Positions 48,986 through 58,135 of a DNA stretch of 64,000 nt are shown here, one piece after another. The notes beneath the pieces were generated by a model that saw only the letters and a list, made by a program, of their open reading frames with translations, had not been told where the DNA came from and searched no databases. Numbering within the stretch: position 1 is the stretch's first letter; the number at the start of each line of letters is the position of its first letter. The stretch is from Limnohabitans sp. 2KL-27 (lineage in GTDB: Bacteria > Pseudomonadota > Gammaproteobacteria > Burkholderiales > Burkholderiaceae_C). The position numbers and the translations under genes were made by a program. The stretch covers positions 1,798,853 through 1,862,852 of the forward strand of contig NZ_CXOP01000002.1 of assembly GCF_001269345.1 (NCBI RefSeq), given 5' to 3'.

Positions 48986-50775
48986 ACGCGTCTACCCCCA
49001 TGAACATCCAACGCATTCAAACCGACATCCTGATTCTGGGTTCGGGTGGGGCGGGACTTTTTGCGGCCTTGCACGCGCAGCAGACTGCGCCAGATCTGAA
49101 GGTGACCGTCGCGGTCAAGGGCTTGCTGGGCAAGTCAGGGTGTACGCGCATGGTTCAAGGGGGCTACAACGTGGCGCTGGCGCCGGGCGACTCGGTCGAG
49201 CGCCACTTCATGGACACCATCGAAGGCAGCAAATGGCTGGCCGACCAAGACCTGGCTTGGACGCTGGTGACGAAGGCGGTGGAGCGCATCCACGAGCTGG
49301 AAAACGAGCTGGGTTGTTTTTTCGATCGCAACCCAGATGGCACCGTGCACCAGAAGGCCTTTGCGGGACAAACCTTTGACCGCACGGTTCACAAGGGCGA
49401 CCTGACCGGTATTGAAATCATCAACCGCCTGGCCGAGCAAGTCTGGGCCCGTGGCATTGACCGACTGGAAGAGCACCGTGCCATCGAACTCATTCGGACG
49501 GCCGACGGCAGTGCTTTGGCGGGCGTGCTGATGATCAATATGCGCGACGGCTCGTTTGTGTTCGTGCAGACCCAGGCTGTTTTGCTGGCCACCGGTGGCG
49601 GCCCGACCATGTACAAATACCACACGCCATCGGGCGATAAAAGCTGCGATGGACTGGCCATGGCACTGCGCGCGGGCCTTGCGGTGCGAGACATGGAAAT
49701 GGTGCAATTCCACCCCACGGGTTTGCTCGCTGGCAGTGGCACACGCATGACCGGCACCGTACTCGAAGAAGGCCTGCGAGGCGCCGGCGGCTACCTGCTC
49801 AACGGCGACAAGCAGCGCTTCATGGACCGCTACGATGCACGCGAGGAACGGGCCACGCGGGACATTGTTTCCCGCGCCATCTTCTCTGAAATGCGCGATG
49901 GTCGCCTCTCACCCAACGGTGGCGTGTACATCCAGATGTCGCACCTGGGTCCTGAGAAAGTGCGTCAGCAATTCAAAGGCATGGTCGAGCGCTGCGGCGA
50001 TTGCGGCTTTGATCTGGCTGGCGGTTTGGTCGAGGTGGTGCCCACTGCCCACTACATGATGGGTGGCGTGGTGTTTAACGCCGATTGCACGACGGGCCTC
50101 GTGGGTCTGTTTGCCGCTGGCGAAGACACTGGGGGCGTGCATGGCGCCAACCGGCTGGGTGGCAACGGCGTGGCCAATTCGACCGTGTTTGGTGGGATTG
50201 CTGGCGACAGCATGGCCGCTTGGGTCAAAGCCCAAGGTGCATGGCGTGCGCCGGATGAAGAAGCCATCGCACGCAGCGTGGCCTGGCATGAGATGCCCCT
50301 GGCACTGGGCGCTCCTGATCCACGCACTTCGCTGGGGTCCGGCGGCGGGTTGAGTGGACTTGAAAGCATCCGTGAAGCGCTGTTTGAGTGCATGTGGACC
50401 GATGTGGGCATCTTGCGCACGGGTGATGGTCTGCAGCGGGCGCTGGTCACTCTGGCTGAATTGGATGAGCGTTTGGCCCAAACCGGTGTGGCCGATGGTG
50501 ACCGCGCCTTCAACTTGAGCTGGCACGACTGGATCAACCTTAAAAATCTGATTTCGGTGAGCCGTGTGATTGCCACTTCGGCGCTGGCACGCGAGGACTC
50601 ACGCGGGGCCCACTTTCGTGAAGATCACCCCCAGACCGGCGACTTGCCGGGTTCCACTTTCATTGTGGTGACCCAAACAGGTACAAGGCTGGACATGCGG
50701 CGCGAGCCGGTGGTGTTTTCCAAAGTTCGACCAGGGCAGACTGTTCTTGAAGATACCATTGCAACAACACAATAA
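48982..50775 (+). CDS. Succinate dehydrogenase/fumarate reductase-like flavoprotein subunit
   Basis: 597 residues. FAD-binding motif ILILGSGGAGLFAALHAQ, LLATGGGPTMYKYHT, DMEMVQFHPTGL, EEGLRGAGGYLLN, VPTAHYMMGGVVFN and HGANRLGGNGVANS, so the dicarboxylate-binding His and Arg residues of SdhA/FrdA are present. The residue aligned with the FAD-linking His of SdhA (in RSHTVxxQGG) is Cys54, in SGCTRMVQGG, so FAD is bound non-covalently or possibly through Cys. It oxidises a succinate-like acid to the enoic acid with the FeS and anchor subunits encoded upstream. A TauE/SafE gene follows by 53 bp. Confidence 0.9.
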   Translation: MNASTPMNIQRIQTDILILGSGGAGLFAALHAQQTAPDLKVTVAVKGLLGKSGCTRMVQGGYNVALAPGDSVERHFMDTIEGSKWLADQDLAWTLVTKAVERIHELENELGCFFDRNPDGTVHQKAFAGQTFDRTVHKGDLTGIEIINRLAEQVWARGIDRLEEHRAIELIRTADGSALAGVLMINMRDGSFVFVQTQAVLLATGGGPTMYKYHTPSGDKSCDGLAMALRAGLAVRDMEMVQFHPTGLLAGSGTRMTGTVLEEGLRGAGGYLLNGDKQRFMDRYDAREERATRDIVSRAIFSEMRDGRLSPNGGVYIQMSHLGPEKVRQQFKGMVERCGDCGFDLAGGLVEVVPTAHYMMGGVVFNADCTTGLVGLFAAGEDTGGVHGANRLGGNGVANSTVFGGIAGDSMAAWVKAQGAWRAPDEEAIARSVAWHEMPLALGAPDPRTSLGSGGGLSGLESIREALFECMWTDVGILRTGDGLQRALVTLAELDERLAQTGVADGDRAFNLSWHDWINLKNLISVSRVIATSALAREDSRGAHFREDHPQTGDLPGSTFIVVTQTGTRLDMRREPVVFSKVRPGQTVLEDTIATTQ

Positions 50776-50828
50776 AGGGCAACGCACTCGGCTTGCGTCG
50801 AACACGCTCTTGAGGCTTGAACATTCCG

Positions 50829-51575
50829 ATGCTTGATTATCCTTGGCCCACATTGCTGGCAACGGTGTTCATTGTGTTGCTCGCTTACTCGGTTTACGGG
50901 CTCACCGGATTCGGCGCGGCCATTGTGGGCATCCCTTTGTTGGCGCACTTTTATCCGCTGCGTTTTGCTGTGCCCATGATGCTCGTGCTCGACCTCTGCG
51001 CGGGTCTGATGTTTGGTTTGCGCGATCGCCAGCAAGTCAGTCGCACCGAACTGCTTTGGATGGCCCCTTTTGTGCTGATGGGCATGGGCATGGGTATCGT
51101 GTTGCTCATCCATGTCAATGAGCGCTGGTTGCTGATGCTGCTGGGCTCATTTGTGCTGTTTTACGCCTTGCGCAAATTGCTCAACAAAAATACCCCTCAA
51201 GCCATCTCCAAACATTGGGCGTTGCCAGCTGGAGTGATTGGCGGTTCATTGACGTCCATGTTTGGCACGGGTGGGCCTATTTATGTCTTGTATCTGGCGG
51301 GTCGGATCACGGACGTCAGCGTGCTGCGTGCGTCATTGGGCATTCTGATTTTCAGCACCGCTTTGGTGCGTCTGGGTTTGTTCACTGCCAGCGGCTTTTA
51401 CATGCAGCCATCGTTGTTGCCACTGGCTTTTGCTTTGGCTCCGCTCGGTTTTCTGGGTTACTGGCTTGGCAGCCGACTGCACACTCGCCTGCCACCCCAA
51501 CGTGCCTCTCAGGCTGTGTGGCTGCTGCTGATCGGCGGCGGAGCCAGCCTGCTGTGGCGCAGCATCCGCATGTGA
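50829..51575 (+). CDS. TauE/SafE-family membrane permease
   Basis: 248 residues from ATG 50829; a TTG at 50817 is closer to GAGG (50812-50815) but too close for a normal start, so the start is uncertain. About eight transmembrane helices. VYGLTGFGAAIVGIPLL and the second half repeat GGSLTSMFGTGGPIYVLYL are the paired TauE/SafE motifs. Members move sulfonates, sulfite or organic anions. As the last gene of the operon it may import the substrate or export a product. A strong bidirectional terminator follows. Confidence 0.88.
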   Translation: MLDYPWPTLLATVFIVLLAYSVYGLTGFGAAIVGIPLLAHFYPLRFAVPMMLVLDLCAGLMFGLRDRQQVSRTELLWMAPFVLMGMGMGIVLLIHVNERWLLMLLGSFVLFYALRKLLNKNTPQAISKHWALPAGVIGGSLTSMFGTGGPIYVLYLAGRITDVSVLRASLGILIFSTALVRLGLFTASGFYMQPSLLPLAFALAPLGFLGYWLGSRLHTRLPPQRASQAVWLLLIGGGASLLWRSIRM

Positions 51576-51623
51576 GGAAGCACAAGCTCCGATGGCTTCA
51601 AAGCCAAGGGCTTGCACAATTGA

Positions 51624-51657
51624 AAAAGCCCCGAACGGTTGCCCGTTCGGGGCTTTT
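51624..51657. terminator. Bidirectional intrinsic terminator between the permease and lpdA genes
   Basis: Perfect 15-bp stem (51624-51638 with 51643-51657), TTGC loop, A-run on one side and T-run on the other, so it can stop transcripts from both directions. Confidence 0.95.
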
Positions 51658-51679
51658 GCTTCTTCAGCACTGAAGCACC

Positions 51680-53527
51680 TTACTTCTTGCTGGGCGGCAC
51701 GTCTGTGCAACTGCCATGCGCCACTTCCGCCGCCATGCCGATGCTTTCGCCCAGTGTGGGATGGGGGTGGATGGTTTTGCCGATGTCCACGGCGTCTGCG
51801 CCCATCTCGATCGCCAAGGCGATCTCGCCGATCATGTCGCCTGCATGCGTGCCCACCATGCCGCCGCCCAAGATCTTGCCGTGGCCGTGGGCCTCGGGTG
51901 AATCGTCAAACAGCAGTTTGGTCACGCCTTCGTCGCGGCCGTTGGCAATGGCGCGGCCAGAAGCCGTCCAGGGGAACAGGCCCTTTTTCACCTTGATGCC
52001 TTGCGCTTTGGCCTGGTCTTCGGTCAAGCCGACCCAGGCCACTTCGGGGTCGGTGTAGGCCACGCTGGGGATCACGCGGGCGTTAAACGCTGCAGCGGCC
52101 AGCTCTTTGTTGCCTTGCAGTTCGCCCGCAATCACTTCGGCCGCCACGTGGGCTTCGTGCACTGCTTTGTGCGCCAACATGGGCTGGCCTACGATGTCGC
52201 CAATGGCGAAGATGTGCGGCACATTGGTGCGCATCTGGATGTCCACGTTGATGAAACCGCGGTCGGTCACAGACACGCCTGCTTTTTCAGCACCGAGTTT
52301 TTTGCCATTGGGCGTGCGGCCCACGGCTTGCAAGACCAGGTCATACACCTGCGGTGCGGGGGCTGTGCCGCCGGGTTCAGCGCTCTCGAACGTGACTTCG
52401 ATGCCTTCGGGCAAGGCGCGTGCGGACACGGTCTTGGTCTTGAGCATGATGTTGTCAAATCGCTTGGCGTTCATCTTTTGCCAAACCTTGACCAGGTCGC
52501 GGTCAGCGCCTTGCATCAGGCCGTCCATCATTTCCACCACATCCAGGCGTGCGCCCAGCGTGCTGTACACCGTGCCCATTTCCAGGCCGATGATGCCGCC
52601 GCCCAGAATCAGCATGCGCTTGGGCACCTCTTTGAGTTCCAAGGCGCCTGTGCTGTCCACAACGCGTGGGTCCTTGTCTAGCCCATCCTTCTGCATGAAA
52701 GGCAAGCGCACGGCTTGTGAGCCAGCTGCGATGATGGCGCGCTTGAAGGCGATCACTTTTTTGCTGCCGTTTTGCTCTTGCGCGGTGCCGCTGGTCTCAG
52801 ACACTTCGAGGTGGTTGGCACCCACGAACTGGCCCAAGCCACGCACGGTGGTGACCTTGCGCATTTTGGCCATGGCCGCCAAGCCACCGGTGAGTTTGCC
52901 GATGACTTTTTCTTTGTGGCCGCGCAGCTTGTCGATGTTGACCACCGGCTTGCCGAAGTCCACACCCAGGTCCGCCATATGGCTGACTTCGTCCATCACG
53001 GCCGCGACGTGCAGCAGTGCTTTAGACGGGATGCAACCCACGTTCAAACACACGCCGCCCAAGGTGGCGTAGCGCTCCACAATGACCACATTCAATCCGA
53101 GGTCCGCCGCGCGGAACGCGGCCGAGTAACCGCCGGGGCCACCGCCGAGCACAACAAGGTCGCACTCAATGTCGGCCACCCCAGCATAGTTCTCGCCGAA
53201 GGATGAGGCAACGGCGGGTTGACTGGATTGCCGCGCTTCGCTCGCAATGACAGGGGATGGGCTTGCAATGTGAGATGTCGCCGCCGCACCCTCGCCTTCC
53301 AGCACCAACACGACCGAGCCTTGCTTGACCTTATCGCCGAGCCTGATGCGCAATTCCTTGACCACGCCCGCGTGGGAGGACGGGATTTCCATCGAGGCCT
53401 TGTCGGACTCCACGGTGATGAGTGATTGCTCGGCCTTGACGGTGTCGCCAGGTTTGACCATCAGCTCAATCACCGTCACTTCGTCAAAGTCGCCGATATC
53501 GGGGACTTGAATATCAATCAGTGCCAT
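51680..53527 (-). CDS. lpdA: Dihydrolipoyl dehydrogenase (E3) with N-terminal lipoyl domain
   Basis: 615 residues from ATG 53527. A lipoyl domain (about 1-80) with the lipoylated Lys in [14 protein letters not shown], an Ala/Ser linker, then the flavoprotein: [17 protein letters not shown] (FAD), [16 protein letters not shown] (redox Cys pair), [15 protein letters not shown] (NAD), FAIGDIVG and the His-Glu pair in [11 protein letters not shown]. It reoxidises dihydrolipoamide of the pyruvate dehydrogenase complex. The linker (about 95-130) contains [11 protein letters not shown], the translation of a dispersed repeat (53224-53253). Third gene of aceE-aceF-lpdA. Confidence 0.97.
   Translation of the reverse strand: MALIDIQVPDIGDFDEVTVIELMVKPGDTVKAEQSLITVESDKASMEIPSSHAGVVKELRIRLGDKVKQGSVVLVLEGEGAAATSHIASPSPVIASEARQSSQPAVASSFGENYAGVADIECDLVVLGGGPGGYSAAFRAADLGLNVVIVERYATLGGVCLNVGCIPSKALLHVAAVMDEVSHMADLGVDFGKPVVNIDKLRGHKEKVIGKLTGGLAAMAKMRKVTTVRGLGQFVGANHLEVSETSGTAQEQNGSKKVIAFKRAIIAAGSQAVRLPFMQKDGLDKDPRVVDSTGALELKEVPKRMLILGGGIIGLEMGTVYSTLGARLDVVEMMDGLMQGADRDLVKVWQKMNAKRFDNIMLKTKTVSARALPEGIEVTFESAEPGGTAPAPQVYDLVLQAVGRTPNGKKLGAEKAGVSVTDRGFINVDIQMRTNVPHIFAIGDIVGQPMLAHKAVHEAHVAAEVIAGELQGNKELAAAAFNARVIPSVAYTDPEVAWVGLTEDQAKAQGIKVKKGLFPWTASGRAIANGRDEGVTKLLFDDSPEAHGHGKILGGGMVGTHAGDMIGEIALAIEMGADAVDIGKTIHPHPTLGESIGMAAEVAHGSCTDVPPSKK
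53224..53253 (-). repeat. Dispersed palindromic repeat inserted in frame in the lpdA linker
   Basis: On the coding strand it reads CTGTCATTGCGAGCGAAGCG then CGGCAATCCA, an imperfect palindrome closely matching the well-known dispersed repeat of the form GTCATTGCGAGCGAAGCGAAGCAATCC found in many bacterial genomes. Here it is translated as part of [10 protein letters not shown] between the lipoyl and FAD domains. Confidence 0.75.
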
Positions 53528-53584
53528 AGTCTTCTCATGATGTTGGGGACCGAGCAAAGCTGCGCTTTGGTCCGCCCCCAAGGT

Positions 53585-55252
53585 TCAAAGTAATACGCGA
53601 CGGAAGTCGCTGAGGATTTGACCCAGGAACGCGTTGAAGCGTGCCGCAGCGGCGCCATCGATGACGCGGTGGTCCCAAGTCAAGGACAGGGGCAGCATCA
53701 GGCGGGGCACAAACTGCTTGCCGTCCCAGACGGGTTCCATGGTGCTCTTGCACACCCCGAGGATGGCCACTTCGGGCGCGTTGATGATGGGCGTGAAGTA
53801 CTTGCCACCGATGCCGCCGAGGCTGGAGATGGTGAAGGTGGCGCCGGTCATTTCTGCGGGACCGAGTTTGCCGTCACGCGCCTTCTTGGCCAGTTCGGAC
53901 ATTTCTTGGCTGATCTGCAAGACGCCTTTTTTGTCGCAATCGCGAATCACCGGAACCATCAAACCATTGGGCGTGTCTGCGGCAAAACCGATGTGCCAGT
54001 AGTTTTTGTAAACCAGTGCGTCACCATCGAGCGAGCTGTTGAACTCGGGGTATTTCTTGAGCGCGGCCACGCAAGCCTTGATCAAGAACGCCAGCATCGT
54101 GACTTTGACACCTGACTTTTCGTTCTCTTTGTTGGTCGAGACACGGAAAGCTTCGAGCTCGGTGATGTCCGCATCGTCGTGGTTGGTGACGGCTGGAATC
54201 ATGATGGCGTTGCGCAACAAATTGGCACCGCTGATCTTCTTGATGCGGCCCATCTCCTTGCGCTCGATGGGACCAAACTTGGCAAAGTCAACTTTTGGCC
54301 AGGGGATCAGGCCCAAAGCTGCGCCGTCACCGCCCGAAGCTGCAGGCGCTTTGGCTGCCTGCGCCTTGGTTTGCGAAGCGCCAGCCATGACGGCTTGCGT
54401 GAAAGCTTGCACGTCGGCCTCGGTGATGCGGCCCTTGAGGCCAGAGCCTTTGACTTCGTCCAAAGGCACGCCGAGTTCGCGGGCGAACTTGCGCACCGAT
54501 GGTGAGGCGTGGGGCAAGCCCACAGGGTTGCCACCGGGGGCGTGGGCAGGCGCGGCCAGGGCAGTGACGGCTGCGGCCACTGCGGTTGGCGCGGCAGCGG
54601 GTGCTGAGGCCACAGCCACAGCCCCAGAAGCTACGGGAGCAGCAGCAGCCGCAGTGCCTTCCAAAATGGCCAAGAGGTCACCAATGTTGACGGTGTCGCC
54701 CACTTTGACTTTGAGCTCTTTGAGCACGCCAGCGTGTGAGGACGGAATTTCCATCGAGGCCTTGTCGGACTCGACTGTAATCAGCGATTGCTCAACCTTG
54801 ATCGTGTCGCCAGGCTTGACCATGACTTCAATCACGGCCACGTCTTTGAAGTCACCGATGTCGGGCACATGCACTTGAACGAGGCCAGATGAGGCAGCAA
54901 GTGTCACAGCAGGTGCAGCAGCACCACCAGCCACAGGGGCTGCCGCAACAGGCGCATTGGCTGCTGCGGCTGCAGGCGCAAGAGCCTGCGCAGCAGCCGG
55001 CGCAGTTGCGGCGCCACTGGCTTCTAGCACCAACACGATGGAGCCTTGCTTGATTTTGTCGCCCAGCGCCACACGCATTTCCTTGACCACACCGGCCGTG
55101 CTTGACGGAATTTCCATCGAGGCTTTGTCAGATTCCACAGTGATCAGCGATTGCTCGGCCTTGACCGTGTCGCCCACTTTGACCATCAACTCAATGACGG
55201 TCACTTCATCGAAATCCCCGATGTCCGGGACTTGTACTTCTACCAATGCCAT
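53585..55252 (-). CDS. aceF: Pyruvate dehydrogenase E2: dihydrolipoyllysine acetyltransferase
   Basis: 555 residues. Two lipoyl domains (about 1-78 and 122-200), both with [12 protein letters not shown], joined by Ala/Pro-rich linkers. A peripheral-subunit-binding domain follows (ASPSVRKFARELGVPLDEVKG, about 255-290), then the acetyltransferase domain ending TWDHRVIDGAAAARF (catalytic HxxxDG) and FRRVLL. It takes acetyl from E1-bound hydroxyethyl-thiamine to CoA and forms the core of the complex. It lies between aceE (15 bp gap) and lpdA (57 bp gap). Confidence 0.97.
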   Translation of the reverse strand: MALVEVQVPDIGDFDEVTVIELMVKVGDTVKAEQSLITVESDKASMEIPSSTAGVVKEMRVALGDKIKQGSIVLVLEASGAATAPAAAQALAPAAAAANAPVAAAPVAGGAAAPAVTLAASSGLVQVHVPDIGDFKDVAVIEVMVKPGDTIKVEQSLITVESDKASMEIPSSHAGVLKELKVKVGDTVNIGDLLAILEGTAAAAAPVASGAVAVASAPAAAPTAVAAAVTALAAPAHAPGGNPVGLPHASPSVRKFARELGVPLDEVKGSGLKGRITEADVQAFTQAVMAGASQTKAQAAKAPAASGGDGAALGLIPWPKVDFAKFGPIERKEMGRIKKISGANLLRNAIMIPAVTNHDDADITELEAFRVSTNKENEKSGVKVTMLAFLIKACVAALKKYPEFNSSLDGDALVYKNYWHIGFAADTPNGLMVPVIRDCDKKGVLQISQEMSELAKKARDGKLGPAEMTGATFTISSLGGIGGKYFTPIINAPEVAILGVCKSTMEPVWDGKQFVPRLMLPLSLTWDHRVIDGAAAARFNAFLGQILSDFRRVLL

Positions 55253-55267
55253 GTTCGTCTCCAGTTT

Positions 55268-57964
55268 TTATGCGTACAAGGGGTTGATCTTGTCGGTTTT
55301 GATGCCGTACTTCTGGATGGCTTCTGCCACCTGAGCGACCGGCACTTTGCCCTCTTCACTCAGCGCCTTCAGGGCTGCGACCACGATGTAGTGGCGGTTG
55401 ACCTCGAAGTGCTCGCGCAGTTTGCTGCGGAAGTCGGAGCGGCCAAAACCGTCGGTGCCCAGCACTTTGTAGGTGCGGCCCTTCGGTATGAAAGGACGGA
55501 TTTGCTCGGCATAGGCCTTCATGTAGTCGGTCGATGCCACCACGGGGCCGTTGTGTTGTGCCAACTGTTGACCGACAAACGACACACGGGGTGTTTCCAG
55601 CGGGTGCAGCATGTTGTGGCGCTCGGCGTCTTGACCATCGCGTGTCAGTTCGTTGAAGCTCGGGCAACTCCACACATCGGCCTGGATGCCCCAGTCGCTG
55701 GCCAGCAGGGTTTGTGCGGCAATCGATTCGCGCAGGATGGTGCCCGAGCCCAGCAACTGCACGCGCTTGTCACCGGCGGCGCCTGGCTTGCACAAATACA
55801 TGCCCTTGATGATCTGCTCTTCGGTGCCGGGTGCTAGGCCTGGCATCGCGTAGTTTTCGTTGAGCAAGGTGATGTAGTAAAAGACGTTGTCTTGCTTTTC
55901 CACCATGCGCTTCAAACCATGGTGCAGGATGACGCCGACTTCGTGTGCGAAGGTGGGGTCATAAGACACGCAGTTGGGGATGGTGTTGGCCATGATGTGG
56001 CTGTGACCGTCTTCGTGCTGCAGGCCTTCACCGTTGAGCGTGGTGCGACCCGATGTGCCGCCCAACAAGAAGCCGCGTGCTTGCATGTCTCCTGCAGCCC
56101 AGGCCAAATCGCCAATGCGCTGAAAGCCAAACATCGAATAGTAGACGTAGAACGGCACCATGATGCGGTTGCTGGTGCTGTAGCTGGTGGCCGCGGCGAT
56201 CCAGCTCGACATGCCACCGGCTTCGTTGATGCCTTCTTGCAGGATTTGTCCGGCCACATCTTCCTTGTAATACATGACCTGGTCCTTGTCGACCGGGGTG
56301 TACTGCTGACCAGCGGGGTTGTAAATGCCGATCTGACGGAACAGGCCTTCCATGCCGAAGGTTCGTGCTTCGTCCACCAAAATCGGTACCACGCGAGGGC
56401 CCAAGGCCTGGTCGCGCAGCAGCTGGGTCAAAAAGCGCACATAGGCTTGTGTGGTCGAGATTTCACGGCCTTCGGCGGTGGGCTCCATCACGGCCTTAAA
56501 GGTCTCAAGCGAGGGCACAGTGAAGTTTTCTTCGGCTTTGGCTCGGCGCTTGGGGAGGTAGCCCCCCAGAGCTTGGCGGCGCTCGTGCAGGTAGCGCATT
56601 TCCGGCGTGTCCTCTGCCGGTTTGTAAAACGGGATTTGGGCCAACTCGCTGTCCGGGATTGGGATGTTGAAGCGGTCGCGCATGTACTTGATGTCTTCGT
56701 CCGTCAGCTTCTTGGTCTGGTGCACGGTGTTTTTACCCTCCCCCGCTTTGCCCATGCCAAAACCCTTCACGGTCTTGATGAGCAGGACGGTGGGCTGACC
56801 CTTGGTGTTGACGGCCTTATGGTAGGCCGCATACACCTTTTGTGGGTCGTGCCCCCCGCGCTTGAGGTTCCAGATGTCGTTGTCCGACAGATGCGCCACC
56901 ATTTCCAGGGTGCGCGGGTCGCGCCCAAAGAAATGTTTGCGCACATAGGCGCCGTCATTCGCTTTGAAGGCTTGGTAGTCGCCATCCAGTGTGTCCATCA
57001 TCAGCTTGCGCAAGGCGCCGTCCTTGTCTCGGGCCAGCAGGCTGTCCCACTCGCTGCCCCACAGCAACTTGATCACGTTCCAACCGGAGCCACGGAACTC
57101 GCCTTCGAGTTCTTGCACGATCTTGCCGTTGCCGCGCACCGGGCCGTCCAGTCGCTGCAGGTTGCAGTTGACAACAAAAATCAGGTTGTCCAGGTTTTCG
57201 CGGGCGGCCAAGCCGATCGCGCCCAGTGATTCGACTTCGTCCATCTCGCCGTCGCCACAGAACACCCATACCTTGCGGTTCTCGGTGTTGGCAATGCCAC
57301 GGGCGTGCAGGTACTTCAGGAAACGCGCTTGGTAGATCGCCATCAGGGGGCCCAGGCCCATGGACACGGTGGGGAACTGCCAGAACTCGGGCATCAACTT
57401 GGGGTGCGGGTAGCTCGACAGGCCTTTGCCGTCCACTTCTTGGCGGAAGTTGAGCAATTGCTCTTCGGTCAGGCGACCTTCCAGATAGGCGCGGGCGTAA
57501 ACGCCGGGAGACACGTGGCCCTGGATGTAGAGGCAGTCGCCGCCGTGGTTTTCGTTCTCGGCATGCCAGAAATGGTTGAAACCGGCACCGAACATGTGGG
57601 CCAGAGAGGCGAAGGAGCCGATGTGACCGCCCAGATCGCCGCCGTCAGCAGGGTTGTGGCGGTTGGCCTTGACCACCATGGCCATGGCATTCCAGCGCAT
57701 GTAGGCGCGCAGGCGTTCTTCGATCTCAATGTTGCCGGGGCAACGGGCCTCTTCGTTCGGCTCGATGCTGTTCACATAACCGGTGGTGGCCGAAAACGGC
57801 AAATCGATGCTGTGTTGGCGGGCTTCTTCGAGCAACTCTTCAAGCAGAAAGTGCGCACGTTCAGGGCCCGCTTTTTCAATCACGGCGGACAAGGCGTCCA
57901 TCCATTCGCGGGTTTCCTGGGTGTCCAGGTCACGGCCCGGTTGTTGTGGTGTTGCCGCTGTCAT
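55268..57964 (-). CDS. aceE: Pyruvate dehydrogenase E1 component, homodimeric type
   Basis: 898 residues from ATG 57964, preceded by CAGGAG on the minus strand. Homodimeric AceE architecture: YIQGHVSPGVYARAYLEGRL, thiamine-diphosphate motif GDGEMDEVESLG with NLQRLDGPVRGN, KTVKGFGMG, and a pyrimidine domain (VPILVDEARTFGMEGLF; GFQRIGDLAWAAGDMQARGFL). It decarboxylates pyruvate and transfers the acetyl unit to lipoyl-E2. First gene of the operon. Upstream in-frame codons (to 58078) extend into an AT-rich control region and are not used. Confidence 0.97.
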   Translation of the reverse strand: MTAATPQQPGRDLDTQETREWMDALSAVIEKAGPERAHFLLEELLEEARQHSIDLPFSATTGYVNSIEPNEEARCPGNIEIEERLRAYMRWNAMAMVVKANRHNPADGGDLGGHIGSFASLAHMFGAGFNHFWHAENENHGGDCLYIQGHVSPGVYARAYLEGRLTEEQLLNFRQEVDGKGLSSYPHPKLMPEFWQFPTVSMGLGPLMAIYQARFLKYLHARGIANTENRKVWVFCGDGEMDEVESLGAIGLAARENLDNLIFVVNCNLQRLDGPVRGNGKIVQELEGEFRGSGWNVIKLLWGSEWDSLLARDKDGALRKLMMDTLDGDYQAFKANDGAYVRKHFFGRDPRTLEMVAHLSDNDIWNLKRGGHDPQKVYAAYHKAVNTKGQPTVLLIKTVKGFGMGKAGEGKNTVHQTKKLTDEDIKYMRDRFNIPIPDSELAQIPFYKPAEDTPEMRYLHERRQALGGYLPKRRAKAEENFTVPSLETFKAVMEPTAEGREISTTQAYVRFLTQLLRDQALGPRVVPILVDEARTFGMEGLFRQIGIYNPAGQQYTPVDKDQVMYYKEDVAGQILQEGINEAGGMSSWIAAATSYSTSNRIMVPFYVYYSMFGFQRIGDLAWAAGDMQARGFLLGGTSGRTTLNGEGLQHEDGHSHIMANTIPNCVSYDPTFAHEVGVILHHGLKRMVEKQDNVFYYITLLNENYAMPGLAPGTEEQIIKGMYLCKPGAAGDKRVQLLGSGTILRESIAAQTLLASDWGIQADVWSCPSFNELTRDGQDAERHNMLHPLETPRVSFVGQQLAQHNGPVVASTDYMKAYAEQIRPFIPKGRTYKVLGTDGFGRSDFRSKLREHFEVNRHYIVVAALKALSEEGKVPVAQVAEAIQKYGIKTDKINPLYA

Positions 57965-58135
57965 GCGTGTCTCCTGTTTGTGTTGTTGACCAGTGTTGTT
58001 CGGATTTTCACATATTTTATTTATTATTTCAAATTGTGCCGACTGTTTTTGCATTGTGAAATAAAAGCAACTCATCAATCAGGTGGCAGCGTGATTCAGG
58101 GCCAATGCAACTGGCTTGTCCCCTAAACTCAGGGG
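57965..58135. promoter_or_regulatory. AT-rich divergent control region of aceE and the histidine kinase gene
   Basis: 171 bp between divergent starts. 58003-58070 is strikingly AT-rich for this genome. It includes a widely spaced inverted pair TTTCACA (58006-58012) and TGTGAAA (58055-58061), 42 bp apart. Exact promoters could not be fixed by eye. Confidence 0.45.

Noticed and set aside
44882..50775. Tricarballylate utilisation (tcuRABC) as identity of the SDH/fumarase operon
   Set aside because: TcuA/TcuB differ in size and there are class I hydratase subunits and separate anchors here; the match is not good enough to name the pathway.
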